Below, piece after piece: positions 19,729 through 37,854 of a stretch of DNA of 42,530 nt. Made by a program: the position numbers and the translations under genes. Within the stretch, counting starts at the first letter, position 1. Every line of letters begins with the position of its first letter. Below the pieces are notes generated by a model that did no database searches, was not told the origin of the DNA, and was given only the letters and a program-made list of their open reading frames with translations. This DNA comes from Saksenaea vasiformis B4078 (taxonomy: Eukaryota; Mucoromycota; Mucoromycetes; Mucorales; Saksenaeaceae): contig JNDT01001354.1 of assembly GCA_000697055.1 (NCBI GenBank), forward strand, positions 1 through 42,530. Direction: 5' to 3'.

Positions 19729-22700
19729 CTATTTTTCGTTGTCATCAAAAATGGATTGCCGTAGCTCTTGCTCAGCCTTGTTTGCAGTAAGAACACGCTG
19801 ATCTGTCATGGCTGAACTACGCCACTTATCATTGGTGCGAGTCAACATTGGATCGATGGAGTCTTGGTCTTCTTGCTGGTCAACTTCTTCTTGCATTCCT
19901 TCTTGCGTTTCACCGCTGTTTTCTGCCCACGTTTTAATCGCATCAAGCATGTCCATAATTTTTTCCTCATTGCCACCAAAAATATCTGTTTTTTTTAAAC
20001 TTTTGCTTAGTTTCCAATTGTAGTAACAATGCATCTGTCAACTTTTTACCTTTAATTGTAAATCGACCGTCTACCACAACACCATTGCGGCCCATGAATT
20101 TAAATGCAGCTACGATGTTATCCAGCATCAGCATGCTTACAGAGCCGCCCTTTTGCGCAGGGGGTCGTCGCACTGTCTTGTTACTCAATGTTTCCAGCAA
20201 AATGATCAAGGTGTCACTGTTCCGAAATGCACTTGATAAATCGACAACGCGCTTTCCATCCGGAAGATTGTTATTAATCCATTTGACGTACTGCGTCTTG
20301 CTCCATGCACGCACGGGCCTTTCAAGCGATGGTGTAGATGACGATCGATAACTCCTCCTATTCGACGGCGGTTGTTGTGGGTCAATAAGATCCTCGTCCT
20401 CCTCAGCTACAATCAATGCTGCCGAGTCGGTCGGGGACCCAGGGACATCGGGTATGGTGTCCGCATCGCCGTTGAATTGGGCGGGATAGACTGTAACACC
20501 CGATTCGCGCGTTTGTCGGTAAACCGGTGGCGATCTACGTTCTCGCCCCCGGTTCTTGGTTGGCACGTTTCCTTCTTCTTCTTCTTCAAGCATGGTCATC
20601 TTGTTATCGGATATCAATGGTTTCTGGTTTTTATACATAATCACAGAAGGAGGCCTTGGCCTCATTCGCCGAGCAACCTCTAAGGGGACAGTTGCCACGT
20701 GGTTGGAGGACATGACAGGTGCTAGGGTGATACGGTCAGTCTAACTTAAAAATCACAAATAGCTGACTGGGCTTACATGCAAAATCGCGCACAATGGTCG
20801 CTTTCATCAGAATTTGTATCCAGACACGTAACGATTCCTCGGTATCCGTGTAAAAGAAAAAGGTCCGTTCGCGTTCATGCTGTGCCTTAAAACTATACTT
20901 TCCAGGATGTATTGCATCGTCCACAATAATACGGTACCCTCGCAGATTGACAATCCCTTTCATGCGCACATCCTGTTACCAGCCATTCAGCCAAAGATGA
21001 GTAACGTTACTCAAGCAGAACTTCTTAGTCTGTGTACCTTTGGACTTTTAAAATAAAATAAGTTGGCGCCTTTGAGGACAAACCAACGTTTGTTCCAAGT
21101 CTTGTAACGATCACTTTGCTTATGAAGCCAGCCTTCATGCTCAGGTGCCTTGAACGTATCGGTCATGTTTGGTAGATCAGGAGGGTCCGCAGCAGTCTGT
21201 CTACTGCAAAATGTATGTTAATTTTTTTTTTTACTCTCCTATCTATGAAGAAAGACATACGATAGCTGATTCGCTGGACTGCCTTTGAAAACCTGTGAAT
21301 TGGCCTAAACAAAACGGTAAATGATGACTGATGCGTTTCCGAGTTTTCCTCACATTATGGATGGACCAAGACGGATTTCCTGTTGTACTCGATGGTGTGC
21401 TACGTGATGGAACTGGTTGAATGACATTTCGTTCGGCGTTTTCCGATGGCGTCTGGTTTCTGGAAATGGGTTTCAGGCGTGGGGAGAAGAGGCTTGATTT
21501 TTGTTCTGTGGGTCTTTCGTTGCTACGAACTGATCCAGAGGATGCACTTGATTTTTTGGTAGATGCTGTACTAAATGTATTAGAGCGGCTCATGCTTGAT
21601 CCGTAACTTTGAGAAGACGTTGGTCGAATGAAATCATGTTGCGAGTTTCGATGATGATTTTCCGATGCTACACCACCGACCAGCGGGGGTAGAGGGGCTT
21701 TGCGTGGAAACTGGTACAGGCTGTCTGAATCAACTGGAGACGCTGGCTGAGAGAACTGGGAGCTGGTATGTCGTAAGGAACGATCATTTGGTTTACAAGC
21801 AGTACGAATGGTAGATAGGGGTGCATGGCCAGTTGATAACGACATTCTTGGGTTTGGCAAAGGTGTCTGAAGCTGGTATTTTCGTGAGCAAAATGACTTC
21901 TCGTTTTGGGAAAAACCCCTTCCAATTTGTTTTAGTTAGAATGATACCTACATTTGTATGACTTGATTCGTTCATGTCGTTGTTTGCCCCGTAAGCTAAC
22001 GTGGCTTTTAACTTGTTGATCGCCGTCATGACCTTGTAACGTTTGCCGTAGGTTGAAATACCCAGTTCTTTCAACGAATCGACCGTAAGATCCAGCAAAA
22101 TATCACCGGTGATCTCCTGCTCTGTAATAGATCGCAAACAAAACCTATATTAGTACGCTTTTTCCTGTTACATGAACTCCGAAATCCCCTTTCCGTTAAT
22201 TTCCATCTTTTCCATTTTAATATGCCGATTACGGTTTCGCATAGACACGTATCAACGATAGTAATTCCCGGATTACTTACCAATAAATGTATCTGCTACC
22301 ATGCCCATACCGACTGATTGGAGCCACGTAGCCACGCGCTCAGTACTCCAAGTTTCTGGTCGTTCATCGTCATAAGCGGTAGAGGAATCAAGCGAACTTG
22401 AATTTCTTGTGTTTTCCTTTCTTTGGTCAGAGCCTCGTTGACTTGAAGGTGGTGAGGGTAGCTGCATTGAGGTTTCGGGTGTAGGTATGAGTTGTGCTTT
22501 TGAGATGGCATGGTCGATTTGGTCTTCGAGTGTAAACGATGAGCGGTCATACTGTCTGGTGCTGGAATTACTCGCGGTTGAAAGCGGAGACGAATAGGAC
22601 GAGGAATGAGGACTGAAGGATTGTGCGTAGCCGAGATTCGGTTTTATAGGAGAAGTGTAATTCATGGGAAAAAGGCCAATGTCGCCATTGGCGTTACGAC

Positions 22701-22889
22701 CCTAGAGACGCGTCGTGTTTAGTAACAGTAATGAAAAGGGCAACCTTTACGACCCACCTGCCACCAACCGTCTTGGTATTTCTCGTCTTTCTCGAGTACA
22801 ACAATAGGTTCGCCAATGCCAAACGCAATCTCATCTTCGTTCTCTGCTTCGAAATTATGAACGGCGTATACGATCTCAAGATTCATCAT
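19729..22889 (-). CDS. Boi/Pob1-like scaffold: SH3-SAM-PH plus C-terminal CH domain
   Basis: Nine exons by eye (22758-22889, 22281-22701, 21952-22121, 21354-21872, 21261-21304, 21038-21203, 20777-20972, 20050-20721, 19729-19985), about 858 aa. Domains in order are SH3 (~1-60, YAVHNFEAENEDEI, GWWQGRNANGDIGLFP), SAM (~165-235, WSTERVATWLQSVGMG, LLDLTVDSLKELGI), a long Ser/Pro-rich linker with PxxP motifs, PH (~445-550, EGWLHKQSDRYKTWNKRWF, RTFFFYTDTEESLRVWI), an acidic linker, and a CH domain (~688-790, WSKTQYVKWINNNL, VVDLSSAFRNSDTLIILLE). Yeast Boi1/2 and fission yeast Pob1 have SH3-SAM-PH and link Cdc42, formins and the exocyst at growth sites. The CH-like domain would add an actin contact, which is inference. 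Confidence 0.92.
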
Positions 22890-25800
22890 TGGATCTCTTT
22901 CCGGAAAACACGCGCGTGGTCTCTGAGCTGAAATAACGGTTGAAAAAATAAATAAATAGATTTAGATTAAAAACCACACTCTATGAGCGGGAAACACGGG
23001 AAATAAAGAAAAAAACAAGAAGGAAAGAGAGTAAGAAAGAAAGTAAGTAAAATAAGAAAAGAGAGTGATGGAAAGGGGAAAAGACAATTGGACACGGGGA
23101 AATTTTTGTTTCCCTCTTAATGAGGAGCAGCGGCTGCAGGCGGAACTGAATACACGCGTTACACCGGGACAAAAGGTCGGTGCCTCAGCTTACCTCTTTG
23201 TTTCTTAGCAACGAATTTGTCTAGACACTTTATTTACGATAAGACGCACCTGATGATGATATGATCGAGATTACCTCAGTCTGTGAAAATTCCACCGTGC
23301 CACGTATAATAGTACTAGTGCAACCATTGTGCCCTTTCTAAATCCATTGATCTTTGCCTCACGAATGTCGCACAAATCCATTACCTATAAAGGTCATATC
23401 ACCGGACCCCATGACGACGCTTCATTCCTTGCTAATGCCTTCCACTAAAACATAGCCACTGAAAATGTATCGTTCCTTGCATAATACAGCATTTTTGGTT
23501 CTCCGTTACTGAAATCAATCGAGTGTCTGAGCGAGACAATGTTGTATCTCTTGTCAAAGTAAAAAGCGCGGCACAAGAAAAAAAAAAAGGCACGGAGGCA
23601 ACGCAATTAAGTAATCATCTTTCCTTTTCGTTCTTTGCAATGCTGCAAAAGTAGACACTCCTTACTTGACGGACTCTCACGTAACCCCTCGCCACTCCCG
23701 CACTGACTATCTAACATGGCCAAGTAACTGGACCAGCATCTGCATAAATTATCCTCACCAAAAAGTCCCATCTGTCTGCTTCATGTCGTGTAGCCGATGA
23801 GTCAAAAAAAGAAAGTTTCTTTCCGCTTTTCCTGTTCAGGATCTATTGTATTATTGAGATTAAACGTTGTTTTATGAACAAACCCTTCTCCTACATGGCG
23901 TAGCCATGACAGAAAGGGAGTGTGGGTAATCGGCTAAAACTTCAACCCTTTACGTTGTGTGGGGTGGTTAGAAACGCTCCTCCGTCTTTCAACAATGGCT
24001 AGACTCGATTTCAATTGCATGTAGCACACCAAGCATTGTTTCGAGCTTTGAGTTACTTTGCCTTTCTGCACCAGCCTGTTTTACACGGCACCAAGTTGCA
24101 TGGATAGGGTCAACAGAAAAGCCAAAAGAGACAAAAAAAGGGGATAATATGACAAAATTTTGCTGCGAAATATGCTGACTACAAAGGATTATGTGACAGT
24201 AGAATGATCAAAACTTTACTTCTTTATATTCCGGAATGTGCATCGCGTGTTCCTTTTATCTTGTAACAATACAAGATAAAAGTTGTTTGCCACACATGGA
24301 GCACTTACAGCTAACACCTTCTGAAGACACGCCCTCGAGACACGTGGGCAAGTTCCATAGGTTTTCTTTTTTTTTTTTTTCGCCAGGGCGGCAAGAATCC
24401 GAAAGCGTGCTAGTAAATCTCTCAGTGAGCGTTTCACGACTGTGAATTGTACCCCTTCATTGATAGTTGCTGACACTGTGATTGGTCCACGCTCGGATTG
24501 GTTGGCGTTAGAAGGGGTGGAACATGGGGTTGGTCAGCTTGTCGATTGTTGCCAGCAAAGACTATTTGGGTCGTATATTATGGTAGAATAGGAAACGTAA
24601 GGTGAGTTCAAGCATTGCACGCCGTCATGTCTGATTGCCATCTTGGGGATGGGCGATCTTCAACGATTGTTCCCAGATGGTGGGGTTTCCCCATTCAGGA
24701 CTGATACTAATAGTGATAATGCTGCTTTACTGTTTCAAGAAACGTTGAAAGTTGTCGCCCTCCCCCCCAAAGAAAGAATGGAAAACCAATAAGCTCGCGT
24801 AAAACTTCAGGGCGAGAAATGCTTTTTGATGTCTCAGGCGTGTTTCGCAACGGAACCGCCTTCAGACACGCGCAGTTGTCCATTGCCAGCGTGTCCTTTC
24901 CCACGTGCTATGCGGGGATCGAGTGATGCATACACAAGAAACCAGCACATTTCTTATAAGCATGGGGAGTCTACAGTTTAATGGATGACGTACAGATCTC
25001 GGAAAATGTACACAGTAAGGATTGACCGACATGAGCGATTCACAGAAGAAATGAAGATGCAACAATCAACTTATGTGAGTTGTTAAAAAGTTGTACCAAG
25101 GACATATTGCCTTCTTGGCGTTCGCACCGCATTATATTTACAGCGATATACGTAAGTGGATGAACCACAGGGCCATAGGATCACAGGCACCCATGCCATA
25201 CACGATACAAACCAACCGAGATCCATAAATTTGTCGATTGCTCGTAGCGTTCCGAAGTCTATGTGCCATTTTTTAGTCCAGATGGATAATTAAAGCGATA
25301 CAATTAAATATGCTGCTATAGGATACAACAATGATTTTATTGGTCATTTTCTAGCATTATTGCGACACAGTTCGAGTTTTGTCCCAGCATCTGAGAATAA
25401 AGCCCATTCATGTATCCATAAAGACTACTTCCTGCGTATTCGACAGAAGAAACTATAACCTGCCTCCAACACAGATAAAATTCGGAGCTCCGGGGAATCG
25501 GACAATTTCCCTTGATGTATCACAGCCTGTAGAAAGTCTGTCACTGATCTTCAATCCATAGAACAAAAGGAAAAGGGATAGTGCCAGGCTGCATCCTGCA
25601 TGGTTCTAATGACTAGGAGTCTGATACAAGTGTCATTGCCGAAACAAAAGCAAATCAAGTGCGGCCCATCCCTCAATTCATGCAAATCTTAACATAACGA
25701 AACACCGTGCGTAAGCCCGGAAAGTTATACGTAAAGCACATACTTATAGTATTCGTTTGCAATCATGTGATTGGCTTGTGCTGGTGTTGTATACACACAC

Positions 25801-25969
25801 ACTTGCCTGCTACCTCACTCTGACTGCACACAGACCATTTCTTTGTTCATAATCCCAAACCTCTGCTTGACATAAGAAAAAAAAAAACCAGCGCCCTTTA
25901 CTTGAGGCCTCCATTCTTCTCTGCTTCTATAAGCATCACTTGCAAATTCGTAAAAGCGTGGAACAAATA
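22890..25969. other. 3-kb divergent intergenic region, no gene seen
   Basis: Lies between the starts of the scaffold gene (-) and the MAPKKK (+). It holds simple A/G-rich tracts (22995-23085), A- and T-runs (23577-23588, 24369-24380) and several 60-87-codon frames without family likeness or splice continuity. No tRNA, rRNA or transposon signature recognised. Confidence 0.5.
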
Positions 25970-28900
25970 ATGTGGACAATGCCCGACAGAGATACCAAGC
26001 ACGCCGATCGCAAGCATCCAAATGAAATCCTCCTTGGCGGGGAGAGCCAACTGCAGGACTATGAGTCTCTCCATGCTCGCCCTCACCAGCAGGGTATTAG
26101 GTTTGAAAAACAAATACAGTACGACAAAGATGATATCAATCCTGGCTGGTCTTTGGCCCTATCCGGGAATATACCGTTCGGGGATTTTCCCATATCGATG
26201 GATGACGAGGATGACGACTATGATTATGATGATTACGAAAATAGCGACGATTATGACGGTAACAATAGTAACAGTACGAGCAGGCCCATCCCAGAGGAGG
26301 ACGAGGAACCGCCGTTCAGTCAGACGTATCCTCCACATCAGTCGCAGTTAGTACTATCGCCCGAAATGGCGCGTGAGCGGCTTGAATGGCAGCAGATGCT
26401 GCAATCGGTCCTTATGGGCGAAGTGGTTAAATCGGAGAAAAAAAGGCTGATGAGCACTGATCATTTTAAGTTACCGAATCCCGTCCAAGAAATATGGCTG
26501 TCTCTACGAGCGTTATTGCGTGGAAGAACAATTGCACAAGAACAAAAATGCTTGGAAGAATGTAGGCGGGATGTTCCCGGTGTGCTGGACATGGTGCTTG
26601 ATTTCAAGGTGGATGAGGAAGCAAAGTCACCAGCATTGGTCCAAGTAGCCGAAGTACTCAAAAGTATCGACAGAATTGAGTCACTTTATCCAACCCGTGC
26701 AGATATGATCAAGGCCCATCCTAAATATGGCAGCGCTGAATTTCAACAGCGCTTGGACGCACTGAATGCCTGGTGTACTACCACACGTAGTTTGCAGATG
26801 CAGTACAAGATCCTCCGCGATTGGACAGGATCGGAGAATCTGCAGATCACACGAAAGCAGGGTCTTACCGAATATGATACCCAAACAATCCAGTCGTTTG
26901 GACACGCAAACCAACACGATGACCCCTCCTTTCTGGAACGTATACTCAAAGAATCGGCTCTGCAGGATACCTTTGACAAACGCACGCTCTCTGCTCTTAA
27001 CTCGTTGCTTCTGAAATCAAAACAAACAATGATTGACAACACAGACCTGTTCCAGGAACTCCGACTGCCACCCTTCGTCTCTCAGTTGCGAAAGCTGGCT
27101 TACTTCCCAGCATCGTTGGTGGTCGAAGCAATGAAGCTACGTCTTGAATACTCTAGCAGATTGAACGAGCCACCAAAACAGATTATTGATGCCATGCTCG
27201 AAGATTACCGCGGTCTACTAGCGCTTGCATGTCGTGTGAAACAACAACATGAGGCTTTTGTCCAATCTGCTCCCGGGTGGGAATTTCAGGACGATCCCGC
27301 TGTCAGTCAAAACTATGATAACGTGCTGATGGAGTCGATGCTCTTCTACTTCAGGTTAATATCGTGGAAATTAAAGCTGGAGAGAGATAATACCCTGCGT
27401 GTCTGCGAAGTCATGGAAAAGGAATGGGAATTTCTGCAAATGTCTGTCTGTCGTGTTGTTGACAAAGCCTTTGGGCAATGCGCTGAATGTTTCTGGTAAG
27501 TAAACCAATCCAAAGAATAGTTTAAAATTGAGATAGTTTTCTTTTTGCTGGTGTAGCTCCTTGACGAATGTTCAGTTGGAAGAGGTCATGGATGACTATG
27601 TTTCTAGTCTAAAAGGACCGTGGAAAGACAATAGTGCCGAATTAACCTGCACAAAAATCCTGCATACAATGCGCATGCGAGCACGCAAATTGCTCCAATT
27701 TTCAAAGTAAGAATACCAGATAGAAAAGATCGCTGGTCTTTCTTAACTTTCTTTTTTGGGGGGATAGATTTTTCATAAGCCAGTTCGAAAATGCCGCAGA
27801 ATACCTGCTAAACGACGAGAACTTGCCGTTGTTTGTGTCTTGTCTAGTGGAGAGTGGCCATTTTCTGGTATACACTGGTGCTTTTGAAGAAGAACACACC
27901 TACGTTGTTGCATCCCCGTCCTTGTATGGACGCGAAGATATGATCAATTTGCTCCTCAAGTCTCGTTACGCGTTGGGTCATAATCTTGTGGAAACGCCCG
28001 GCACTGCTGGTCAGCTAGCCAGCGCGAGAAAAAACGTCGACTATGTTCTATTCCTGACACCGTGGCAGAATATATTATGGACAGGACATGCTATCGAGAT
28101 CCCTATAGCAAGCATCAACGCAAGGATTAAGCCAGGTCGTATTCGGATCGTCGCAAGAGATTCCAAACTGCTTGTAGGTGCGAAAGCTTGTTTTTGGGAA
28201 GTCATACAGCACACGGGTATCCATATTATTCAGGATCACAAAGCCCATCTTCCCAAAATCAATAAGGAGTTGTCCAAAATCAAGAGCACAGTCTATCGAC
28301 TTGCTAACTCTACAATCGCAAGTGTGCACACAATTCAAGAGCAAACGATTAACTTGGGATGCCAGGAACTTGTTGAAGAGTGCTTTAGCTTCTCCAGCGA
28401 CTTTGGTCTGCGTAGCGCAAAGATGCTAAAACTGAAAATGCGCCAGCAGCTTGACATTAAGCTTATCCGGCTTGCTATCAGCTGGATTTGTTTTGTTACA
28501 GACAAGTGTATTCCTACCGACCGTAAAACGTTTCGTTGGGCGGTCGCTGCTTTAGAGTTCGGCCACACAATGACAAGAGGCCGCAGCATTCTTGCACTGG
28601 AAGAAGATGAATTTGCGACGCTTCAGAGTAAAGTGGCGCGCTGTATCGCTTTGCTCATATCACACTTTGACGTTCTTGGCACGCGTTGGGCCCATGATCT
28701 TCAACTCAAACAGAAGGAAGAAAGAATGCGCGGCATTACTGCAAAGCGTAATTCCTACATGACAGGCAAACGAGTCGATAAGCAATCGATTACAACGAGT
28801 TCAACCTTTGGAGCTGAGACCGACGCTGTATCCTTTTCTGGTGGCGTGACATATATCCGTGACGCATGGATGCGCAGAATTTCAGAGCTGGAAACAAAGC

Positions 28901-30314
28901 GCAACAAAGAAGAGCGGGAATGCAAACTTGTCGGCAAAGTGCTGGACGATCAGAAACCAGAGGATAAATCGTTGATGTTCTTGGCACCCTCATCCTCTAG
29001 TATTTCCTTCCGTTGGCAACAAGGACGATTTATTGGGGCAGGAACTTTTGGATCCGTATATATTGCTATCAATCTTGACACTTCCAGCGTGATGGCAGTG
29101 AAAGAAATTAGGTTCCCTGACTCTAACTCGTTGTCCACTCTGCACAAGTCTATCAAGGAAGAGATGAATGTGATGCAGATGCTATGTCACGATAATATTG
29201 TCCAGTACTACGGCATGGTAAGCATAAAAGATATTCTTGGTAAATGATGAATGGACACAGAACGATCTTCATCCTTAGGAAGTACATCGGGACAAGGTGT
29301 TTATCTTCATGGAATACTGCGAAAACGGCAGTTTGGGCGCATTGTTAGATAACGGAGGACGAATCCAGGACGAATTCTACATTGTTAGTTATGCGCATCA
29401 GCTTCTCAGCGGTCTTGCCTATCTGCACAGCAACAATATCATACACAGAGATATTAAACCCGACAGTAAGGTTCCAATTAAGAGGGCATATTTTTAACGA
29501 GGTGGTTTTAGATATTCTCATTGATTATCAAGGTCGGCTTAAACTAACAGACTTTGGCGCATCAAAAATCCTAGCCAAAGGCCAACGTACAACCGGAAGA
29601 ACGACTATCAATGTGAATGCCAATAGTTTAGCTGGCACACCGATGTACATGGTAAGTAAAGAAAAAAAAAAGGAGAGATAAATAGAGCGAAATTCTCTAA
29701 ACCCTTTGTTTCAGGCTCCAGAAGTAATCACTGGTGGTAATACAGGACGCAAAGGGTCCATGGATATATGGTCATTGGGATGCTGTATTGTTCAAATGGC
29801 TACAGGCCGACGTCCTTGGAGTACGCTAGAAAATGAATGGTCGGTCATGTACCATGTTGTGACAGGCCATCCTCCATTACCAGACGTATCGCAAATGACG
29901 CGACCAGGTATCAGCTTCCTGAAGAAATGCTTTGTACGCAATGCACGGAAACGACCTAGCGCTGAAGAATTGCTCCAAAATCCATGGATCAAAGATTATT
30001 TGAAAAGCATCAGCGAAGAAACACAAGATTTTTCAGCTGGTGATGGTACAACGGTGCCTGTGTCAGCTTTGCCGATGGAAAAACGGGATAGTCTAACAGG
30101 GAGAATGGACCCGCCCTACGCACGAATATATGATAAGCCTATGGAAAGAACCATTCCAAACAGCTTAGCATTCAACGGCATGCTGGACGGCCGCAATGGT
30201 CCAGAAGCACAGACTCATCTTCAAATGATTGCCAAAAACTCAGCACCAGGTCAAGCACTGTCGATACATTCCAACGCTGGAGACGAAATCAATCGCTCAC
30301 AACCTCCGGTTTAA
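25970..30314 (+). CDS. MAPKKK of the Ssk2/Ssk22/Wis4 (MEKK4) type
   Basis: Six exons by eye (25970-27495, 27557-27706, 27768-29217, 29279-29465, 29512-29651, 29715-30314), about 1350 aa, in the range of Wis4 and Ssk2. The frame is open upstream of 25970 but without ATG. A low-complexity acidic N-terminus (~80-115) is followed by the large helical region of the family (IWLSLRALLRGRTIAQEQ). The C-terminal kinase has the Gly loop GAGTFG (982-987), Lys1004 in MAVKEIRF, catalytic HRDIKPD (Asp1100), DFGASKI (Asp1118) and a GTPMYMAPE activation segment. In fungi this kinase takes the signal from the Ssk1 response regulator and phosphorylates the Pbs2/Wis1 MAPKK in the Hog1/Sty1 osmotic and oxidative stress cascade, in the cytoplasm. 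Confidence 0.95.
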
Positions 30315-30698
30315 ATACGAGATGAAACTTCCGTTTTACTAGTGTGGCCAAAAAGAAAGAAAGAAAGAAAGAAAAGGAGCTCACAAAACAAATCCGCAAT
30401 AACATGTACATTTTGTAACATTTTTTCCTTTTTTTTTTGATTTATTGCACATGAAAATGAGATGGCGAGTGGGAAAGTGGATGATTGCTACTCTATCTGA
30501 TCGGCGAGATGGATAAATGATGCGGGGAAGTCCAAAATTGGCAAGCGGCGGAGATCCAAGGGTTCAGCCATCATCCAAAGAGCAGACGGAGAATTGATGT
30601 GACTTGGATCTGTGATGCATTGTCCATTAATGGGAAATCCACAGAGATAAGACATCCAGAGATCATGGATAATCAGTAAGCAATAAAAAAAAGTACCT
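30315..30698. other. Intergenic, tandem gene spacer
   Basis: 3' flank of the MAPKKK and upstream region of homocitrate synthase. It contains an (AAAG)n run at 30353-30375 and a T-run at 30430-30439. No gene seen. Confidence 0.6.
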
Positions 30699-30706
30699 TA
30701 TAAATA
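30699..30706 (+). promoter_or_regulatory. TATA box of homocitrate synthase gene
   Basis: TATAAATA lies 63 bp before the ATG at 30769 and is the best core-promoter match upstream of it. Two upstream ATGs (30713, 30726) follow it closely. Confidence 0.5.
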
Positions 30707-30725
30707 GATACAATGAAAGCAGTCG

Positions 30726-32181
<1,456 letters not shown>

Positions 32182-32221
32182 ACAAGCCAGTTTGATCCAC
32201 CAAGAATTCATTCGCATTCAT

Positions 32222-32262
32222 CGTCTCTCTTTCTCTCTTTCTCTCTTTCTCTCTCTGTGTCT
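32222..32262. repeat. CT/CTTT microsatellite
   Basis: A (TCTCTCTT)n-like tract in the 3' UTR of homocitrate synthase. Confidence 0.85.
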
Positions 32263-32409
32263 CCACATCCATCTTTTTCGTTTCTTGTTGATTCCTTCTC
32301 ATGTATTCCTTTTTTTCTTTCTTTCTGCATCATATAGTCAAACCAATAAATATAAAAAACGCGTTCAGATATAAATTATTTATACTGTGTGTTGAGATAG
32401 CATATCTAT

Positions 32410-35906
<3,497 letters not shown>

Positions 35907-36030
35907 GGTTCTTAGAGTTCGCAGTGGTAATAAAGAAGAAGTGAACTTGTGAATGTGACGCAAAGGAGAATAAGGACGAGCAAAAGCCGATAGCATAAGT
36001 CGACCCGTCAATTGTCATTCAATTTGAAGT

Positions 36031-36039
36031 CTCAGGGTC
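36031..36039 (+). repeat. 9-bp target site duplication, left copy
   Basis: CTCAGGGTC abuts the left terminal inverted repeat and is repeated directly, without mismatch, after the right one at 42109-42117. Confidence 0.88.
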
Positions 36040-36060
36040 GGGTTTTGCTACACGCACCCC
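36040..36060 (+). repeat. Left terminal inverted repeat
   Basis: Begins GGGTTTTGCTACACGC and ends CACCCC. It pairs with 42088-42108 with two mismatches. A shorter inverted copy of its first ten bases (AGCAAAACCC) occurs at 36157-36166, a subterminal repeat or the far end of an older small element. Confidence 0.88.
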
Positions 36061-36282
36061 ATCGGCGCACCCCGAAAATGACGTCAATACAACTAGCCAA
36101 TCATTTAATTTTCTTACCTTCCGGACGCCGTGACGTTCCGGTTCCATCCCGGAAGCAGCAAAACCCGGGCCCGACGGATGGGCTGGATGGCGGGTCCCTA
36201 CCGCCTTACCACTTATAGTGGATATGGGAGAACTGAGTCACAGCCAGGACCTGTAGCTTTTCATCCATAGTCTGATCATCGC

Positions 36283-36366
36283 TGCAAGTTCCAGGAAGTT
36301 CCTACTCTGTCGAATAGACATTGCTGTGAACTCCAAGAAACTCCTGCTCTGCTCAATAGATCTATA
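36283..36366. repeat. Two diverged ~40-bp tandem units
   Basis: GTTCCAGGAAGTTCCTACTC..TCGAATAGAC and GAACTCCAAGAAACTCCTGC..TCAATAGATC follow each other. On the minus strand they lie in an 84-codon frame (36492-36238) and give the repeated peptides SIEQSRSFLEFTAM and SIRQSRNFLELAAM. The frame is not recognised as a gene. Confidence 0.6.
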
Positions 36367-36425
36367 AGAATAATTTTGTGTTTTCTCTTTTACACGTAAA
36401 TCAATACTTACGAAAAAGATGCCCG

Positions 36426-36497
36426 GCTGAGACTGACCGCTTGCAGAGACCCAACAAACTTGGGGGACCAACTTTATTGTAAGCCCCTGCAAGCGGT
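36426..36497. other. Hairpin with 11-bp arms inside the transposon
   Basis: ACCGCTTGCAG near 36437 and CTGCAAGCGGT near 36486 are exact inverted repeats around a ~38-bp loop. On the minus strand a TATA-like CCTTTATACC lies just upstream. This could be part of an old LTR or a promoter. The class is not decided. Confidence 0.45.
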
Positions 36498-36519
36498 ATA
36501 AAGGAAGCCTAGAAAGATA

Positions 36520-37854
36520 GCTGTAGTTAATTGTTTCTTGGTGAAAGAAAAAAAAAGAATTGTTACATTCCTGTCAAATTGTTGTCGCATGCATGAATAA
36601 ACAACCCAGGGTCACTTGAAAGGAAGAAGTACGAGATCTTGTGCCACGTGGAAGAGAGTAAAGTAATCTACTTTTCCAAGTTAATGGAGTTTATTATAAA
36701 CATAAACAGCTTACCAAGCTTGACACCATCCGTAAATCGCCCTTTTGCAGAAATGTCACCAACAGAAGGTATGCTTTCTTTTTTAGATCTTTACACTCTG
36801 CATCAGAAAACAATGTGGAAACTACTGTATACTTACCGATAAAAGACAAAATAAAAACATGAAAGGCAGAAAGAAAAAGAGAAGTGACAACGAATGGAAC
36901 AAAAAGAAAATCTTTCACGTCACCGTCCCGGCCTTTTTCACACGGGACATACTCAAATCGTAGATCTGTATCCCTTGTCGAATCAACTACTTGACTATAG
37001 TCGTAAACTTCACGTCTGTGGATGCGCCAGCGTGCCCTGTATAACCAACACCTCCTCCGGGAAACGATGGTCTGATAGTCGGAACTTTCATCCTCTAAAG
37101 CGTCCGTTTTCAGATCCAGCTGTCACATAAAGACATTCTGAAGTACCAAGGTTCCAAGCAGATCGGTTTCATACAGATAAGCATGTCTTGGCACTGCTCT
37201 GAACCCGACCGCCGTGCTCGTATAACTTCTGCTGTAAACGACAAGCACACAAGGATCTTCACGACTTTGTGTATGTATTGGCTCGCTCTTTAACAATGAT
37301 TAAGATACCGACACAAATATGTATAATTTCTCTTCCTCTCAAACGTTCACGTGCAGAGACGGATCTAGAATCACGGGATTATTACTTGCGAACGTTCCTG
37401 AGAGCATCCTCAATAAGCATTTCCTTGCTAAACACCCTGCCTTACAAGATCGATATCCAGCGGTTGCCCTTATAAAATACAAATCATAGAAAATTGGCCC
37501 CATCAACCGCCCCAGATCTTTTATGTAATCTAAATCGTACGTAATACTTGAGGTATTTAGTGTAGCTTTTATCGGGGTGGCATATAGGAATCCTTGGAGA
37601 CTCTTGTTTATTATAAGTAAAAAGGGTGGGAGAAAGCATAGGCTGTCTGCTACACTGCTCTTAACTCATTGATGGTGTTACAATACACTTGGTCGGTAAA
37701 TACGACAAGACTCAATTAAGCTGTTCCAATTTTCCTGTTCGATGTATAAACAGTAAATTGTTGTCTACAGTAATATGAGGGACTGCCAACAAGACGGGAG
37801 CAAACAAAGGATTTTCTTCAAAGAAAAGATCCCCTTATTTTTTTTATCATTGTG
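36520..37854. other. Left interior of transposon, no gene seen
   Basis: About 1.3 kb between the terminal region and the Fanzor1 start. No transposase motif and no frame over 78 codons. It presumably holds the Fanzor promoter. Confidence 0.55.

Noticed and set aside
24216..25561. Several 60-86-codon frames in the 22.9-26.0 kb gap
   Set aside because: No shared splice frame, no family likeness, composition-driven.
29218..29247. Read-through end of the MAPKKK at 29247
   Set aside because: It is the start of an intron (GTAAGC ... TTAG at 29278); splicing continues the kinase domain in frame into EVHRDKVF.
32222..32262. CT-rich direct repeats as a CRISPR-like array
   Set aside because: Plain microsatellite without spacers; no CRISPR array or cas gene in the window.
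36040..36166. A separate ~127-bp MITE ending in AGCAAAACCC
   Set aside because: Only about ten bases pair at the ends and the bases after 36166 do not repeat CTCAGGGTC, whereas the end at 42108 has a 21-bp TIR and the exact 9-bp duplication.
36426..36530. Solo LTR of a retrotransposon
   Set aside because: There is a hairpin and a TATA-like site on the minus strand, but no TG...CA borders with a 4-6-bp duplication, no primer-binding site and no gag/pol were seen.
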